Shown in pieces: positions 60,888 through 64,000 of a stretch of DNA of 64,000 nt (position 1 is the first letter of the stretch; the number at the start of each line of letters is the position of its first letter). The stretch is from Lepagella muris (lineage in GTDB: Bacteria > Bacteroidota > Bacteroidia > Bacteroidales > Muribaculaceae): NCBI RefSeq assembly GCF_004793975.1, contig NZ_SRYB01000020.1, positions 25,713 through 89,712 of the forward strand. Direction: 5' to 3'. The notes beneath the pieces were generated by a model. It saw only the letters and a program-made list of their open reading frames with translations. It was not told where the DNA came from and ran no database searches. The translations under genes were made by a program, and so were the position numbers.

Positions 60888-63463
60888 AATATCTGCTTGC
60901 ATTATACATACTCCTTGTAAACTGTTCTACCATCATGTCGCAGACTGTTATCAAAGGTAACGTGTCAGAATCCGTTTCCGGCAAATCCATTGTGGGAGCA
61001 AATGTCATGGCAAAGAATCTCAATGGCAAACTTATCGGATTCTCTTTATCTGATGAGGAGGGAAAGTTCTCCATAAAGATTAATGAGTCTGCCGACAGCC
61101 TGTACATAAGCTCCACAATGATTGGCTACAAACCATTCTCTACAAAAATAAGAGTTGATGACACTCCTCTTACCATTATAATGGAAGAGGGTGCGTTGCA
61201 GCTACAGGAAGTGGTTGTAAAGGGAGACCGTATCCGGGAAAATGGGGATACCATCACATACAATGTAGGCAGCTTCGCCCAGAAGCAGGACAAGACAATA
61301 GGCGACGTGCTGAAACGTATGCCGGGCATCGATGTGGCGAACAACGGGAAGATACAGTATCAGGGCACTGACATAAACAAGTTCTATATCGAGGGGAATG
61401 ACCTCCTCGGAGGCAAATACGGGATCGCCACAAACGGCATATCACATGAGGATATCGGTGCCGTCGAGGTGATGGAGAACCATCAGCCGATGCAGGTGCT
61501 CCGAGGACTCAGCTTCTCCGACCGCGCGGCGATAAACCTCAGGCTCAAGAACAGGGCGAAGGCAACATTCCTCGTCCACGGAACGCTTGCCGGAGGTTGG
61601 TCGCAGCAGCCGGAGGGGGGATTATGGTATGGGGATATATTCACGATGATGGTGACAGGAAGGTACCAGATGATAACCACTTTCAAGGGGAACAACACCG
61701 GCGACAACCTATCCGGGCAGTTGGCGGACTTCACGGCGGAAAGGCCAGACGAGTCAATGCAGGGGTACATCTCCCTGGCACCTCCGTCAACCCCGAACCT
61801 GCAAAGGAAAAGGAGCTTCCTAAACAGGTCGTGGATGGTGTCGTCAAGCCATCTGGTAAAGACACGGCATGACGGTGAGTTCAAGGCACAGGTGGACTAC
61901 AGCAATGACCGGGTGACCGCCCAAGGGGAGAGCAGGACGACGTATCTCCTCGAATCGGGAGACAGGGTGATCCTTGAGGACAGGAACTCCCTCTCCCACC
62001 GCAATGCCCTGACCGGGAAGTTCTCATACGAGGTAAACCAACGGGCATATTTCCTCAACAATACCCTGTCGGCTGACGTATCGTGGAACGACATGACGCT
62101 CAACACCACGGGCACGCTCGCAAACACCCAGACCGCGAGGATGCCGGAGTATTCCGTGAGCAACCTCCTGAAGGGAATCAGACGGTTCGGCAACAGGCTC
62201 GTGACATTCACAAGCCGCAACGAGTGGAACTCTCTGCCCGAAAGGTTGACCGTCAACCATGACGGCAGGGAGTACGGGGAACGTATCAGGCAGCATGCTT
62301 TCTACACGGATGAACGTGCCGCTCTCGGATTCGTGTTCAGCGGGCTGCACCTCTCACTGAATGCAGGCATATCCGGATATTTCCGGAATCTTGACACCGA
62401 TATATGGGGAATCGAAAGCCCGAATATAGCCGATGGGGAGCAGCTGACCACAAACTACATGCGTGTGTTCGCCGCCCCTAAACTGGAATGGGGCTACCGC
62501 AAACTTGAACTGATGCTGAACGTGCCGCTCAACATGTATTCCTATTTCTTCTCCGGTGGGCTTCAGGACAGGACGGAACTCTTCATATCCCCGTCGCTGT
62601 CGGTAAAGTTCCGGTTCACACCGAGGATGGCACTCACCCTGCGCGGGTCCGCACGACGCTCCCCGGCATCACTGCACAACATACATGACTCATCGATCAT
62701 GACCGACTACCGCTCATTCTCATCAGGAATTGATGACTACTACACATCGTCGGGGCAGTCGGTGGCTGCATCATACTCTTACCGCAACTCACAGGCGGGG
62801 GTATTCCTCTCCGCAATGGGCAACTACGGTTGGAACAGGTCGAAATTCGGTACCGTGCAGAATATCGCCGGTGACTACATCATTCATTCCTACAGGGAGA
62901 TGCCCTCGAAATCACGCAATGCGATGGCTATGCTCAACTTCAGCAAGACCCTTGACTTCATACGCGGGTCGGTGAGGCTGCAGGGCAACTACCGGAGGAC
63001 GGATAACAGCATGCTGTCGCAGGGGGTGATGACCGACTACACCAACGACTCATTCCTGCTGTCACCATCCCTGATCGGCAACATCTCATACCTACTGAAC
63101 TGGACACTCCGTTTCTCATGGGACAAGTCGATGATGAGGATCTCCGGCATGGACAGCCGCAGCTCCGACAACTTCATCTATTCAGGCAACATCACCCTGA
63201 CCCCATGCAGCCTGCTGACATGGACCACCGGAGGGGAGTTCTACCGCAACCAGATTGAATCCGGACGCTACAAGGAGATGCTGATGCTCGACACAAAGCT
63301 GACTTTCAACATCAGCAAACGGCTCGAAATATCAGCATCCGTGACAAACCTCCTCAACCGGCGCAGCTACAGCTACACCACCTACGGTACCCTATCACAG
63401 GTTGAACGATCAAGCCAGCTCCGTGGACGCGAGTTCCTGATATCCATATATCTGAAAAAATGA
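60884..63463 (+). CDS. TonB-receptor-like outer-membrane barrel with carboxypeptidase-like domain
   Basis: 859 aa. Signal peptide (MKYLLALYILLVNCSTIMS), carboxypeptidase regulatory-like domain (IKGNVSESVSGKSIVGANV, DEEGKFSIKI), plug (LQEVVVKGDRIRENGDTITYNV, IGDVLKRMPGIDV, NKFYIEGNDLLGGKYG), then barrel strands. Partner of GLPGLI proteins in many Bacteroidetes clusters; it may pass the mature peptide across the outer membrane. The DNA is visibly AT-richer up to about 61.2 kb and GC-richer after. It overlaps the next gene (TGATG). Confidence 0.85.
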   Translation: MKYLLALYILLVNCSTIMSQTVIKGNVSESVSGKSIVGANVMAKNLNGKLIGFSLSDEEGKFSIKINESADSLYISSTMIGYKPFSTKIRVDDTPLTIIMEEGALQLQEVVVKGDRIRENGDTITYNVGSFAQKQDKTIGDVLKRMPGIDVANNGKIQYQGTDINKFYIEGNDLLGGKYGIATNGISHEDIGAVEVMENHQPMQVLRGLSFSDRAAINLRLKNRAKATFLVHGTLAGGWSQQPEGGLWYGDIFTMMVTGRYQMITTFKGNNTGDNLSGQLADFTAERPDESMQGYISLAPPSTPNLQRKRSFLNRSWMVSSSHLVKTRHDGEFKAQVDYSNDRVTAQGESRTTYLLESGDRVILEDRNSLSHRNALTGKFSYEVNQRAYFLNNTLSADVSWNDMTLNTTGTLANTQTARMPEYSVSNLLKGIRRFGNRLVTFTSRNEWNSLPERLTVNHDGREYGERIRQHAFYTDERAALGFVFSGLHLSLNAGISGYFRNLDTDIWGIESPNIADGEQLTTNYMRVFAAPKLEWGYRKLELMLNVPLNMYSYFFSGGLQDRTELFISPSLSVKFRFTPRMALTLRGSARRSPASLHNIHDSSIMTDYRSFSSGIDDYYTSSGQSVAASYSYRNSQAGVFLSAMGNYGWNRSKFGTVQNIAGDYIIHSYREMPSKSRNAMAMLNFSKTLDFIRGSVRLQGNYRRTDNSMLSQGVMTDYTNDSFLLSPSLIGNISYLLNWTLRFSWDKSMMRISGMDSRSSDNFIYSGNITLTPCSLLTWTTGGEFYRNQIESGRYKEMLMLDTKLTFNISKRLEISASVTNLLNRRSYSYTTYGTLSQVERSSQLRGREFLISIYLKK

Positions 63464-64000
63464 TGAATCTGTTTCGTTCAAAAGCAATCAAATGGATCAG
63501 GCAGCATGACTCCATGCAGTGCGGAGTGGCATGTCTTGCGATGATATGCCGGCATTACGGCAAGTGTTACAGCCTCGAATATCTTGACGGGTTCTGCCAT
63601 GCAAACGTGGCAGGGGTCTCGATGCTCGGCATAGCCGAAGGTGCCGGATGTGTGGGACTGGAAACCTCGACTTTCGCAGCGACCACAGATGAACTTGTGG
63701 AAATCAAGTTACCCTGCATACTGCATTGGAACCAGAATCATTTTGTGGTGCTCTATGACATTTCCAGAAATGGAGGACGCTACAGAGTGGCTGACCCCGG
63801 GAAAGGTCTGATAGACTACTCCCGGAATGAGTTGGAAAGTCATTGGATAAGCAATCGGACGGATGACGGTCCAAGCGGAATTGTGATGCAATTGGAACCG
63901 ACGGAAAAATTTTACCGGCATGACCATGATAGGAATGGAGAGAAGCGTTCCTTCCGTTTCATGATGGGGTATCTGCGGCAATATAAGAGGTATTTCTTTC
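63460..64000 (+). CDS. Peptidase C39-containing ABC transporter, N-terminal part
   Basis: Cut by the window end; 180 residues are visible. Start at 63460 or the adjacent ATG at 63463. The C39 peptidase domain is complete: QHDSMQCGVACLAMICRHYG with the catalytic Cys, LPCILHWNQNHFVVLYD with the His, and RVADPGKGLIDY with the Asp. The first membrane segment is just beginning (YLRQYKRYFF). Such transporters cut after Gly-Gly and export the core peptide across the inner membrane, exactly what the two precursors require. Confidence 0.92.
   Translation, partial: MMNLFRSKAIKWIRQHDSMQCGVACLAMICRHYGKCYSLEYLDGFCHANVAGVSMLGIAEGAGCVGLETSTFAATTDELVEIKLPCILHWNQNHFVVLYDISRNGGRYRVADPGKGLIDYSRNELESHWISNRTDDGPSGIVMQLEPTEKFYRHDHDRNGEKRSFRFMMGYLRQYKRYFF

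Overview
The window reads as a gut Bacteroidales chromosome, most likely Muribaculaceae or a close relative. The evidence is a SusC/SusD pair, two membrane AraC-type sensors, a PorZ-like gene, GLPGLI proteins, an ECF sigma operon and many promoters of the Bacteroidetes form TTG-N19-21-TAnnTTTG. No rRNA, tRNA or CRISPR array was recognised. Genus and species are inference.

Layout. 1-8.3 kb is core: a PorZ-like gene (partial), rdgB and leuS on the minus strand, then panB, a DcaP-like porin and a CobW-type GTPase with a His/Asp repeat tract on the plus strand. 8.6-13.7 kb is a SusC/SusD pair with no adjacent enzymes. 13.8-19.4 kb holds prephenate dehydrogenase, a Bcr/CflA-like exporter, a small outer-membrane barrel, a short orphan protein and a membrane AraC sensor. 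19.4-25.2 kb holds a DUF4143 ATPase with a five-copy 33-bp repeat upstream, a GH31 glycosidase and a TrpB2-like enzyme. 25.3-30 kb is accessory: a second 33-bp repeat array, an ATPase+HNH pair resembling the Septu anti-phage system, a divergent structured non-coding RNA of about 320 nt, and a BspA-type leucine-rich-repeat protein. A dispersed repeat lies on each side of the RNA and LRR gene. 30.1-33 kb carries an ECF sigma operon and a YafQ-type toxin-antitoxin pair; purC follows.

34.2-54.2 kb is a glycan-use locus. KduD, an orphan PTS EIIC-GAT-type permease and a KduI with a signal peptide form a minus-strand operon. Facing it are a histidine-kinase-less AraC sensor, a heparinase II/III-type lyase, GH43, GH88, an alpha/beta hydrolase, GH127, GH97 and a double-GH43 protein. 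Lyase plus GH88 would release unsaturated uronate, which KduI and KduD convert to 2-keto-3-deoxygluconate. GH43, GH127 and GH97 would remove arabinose-type side groups. A 16-bp element sits about 140 bp upstream of the -7 box of both the lyase and the first GH43 gene.

54.3-64 kb is the most distinctive region: a peptide biosynthesis and export cluster. It has a TPR/HTH membrane regulator, a small secreted protein, a VKOR-thioredoxin gene interrupted by one in-frame amber codon, two short double-glycine precursor peptides (58 and 53 aa), each preceded by a copy of the same leader sequence, two paralogous GLPGLI proteins, a TonB-receptor-like outer-membrane protein and a C39-peptidase ABC transporter cut by the window end. 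The two peptides share a Cys-x-Asp-(V/L)-Gln core pattern and look like a family of exported, disulfide-containing bacteriocin-like or signalling peptides.
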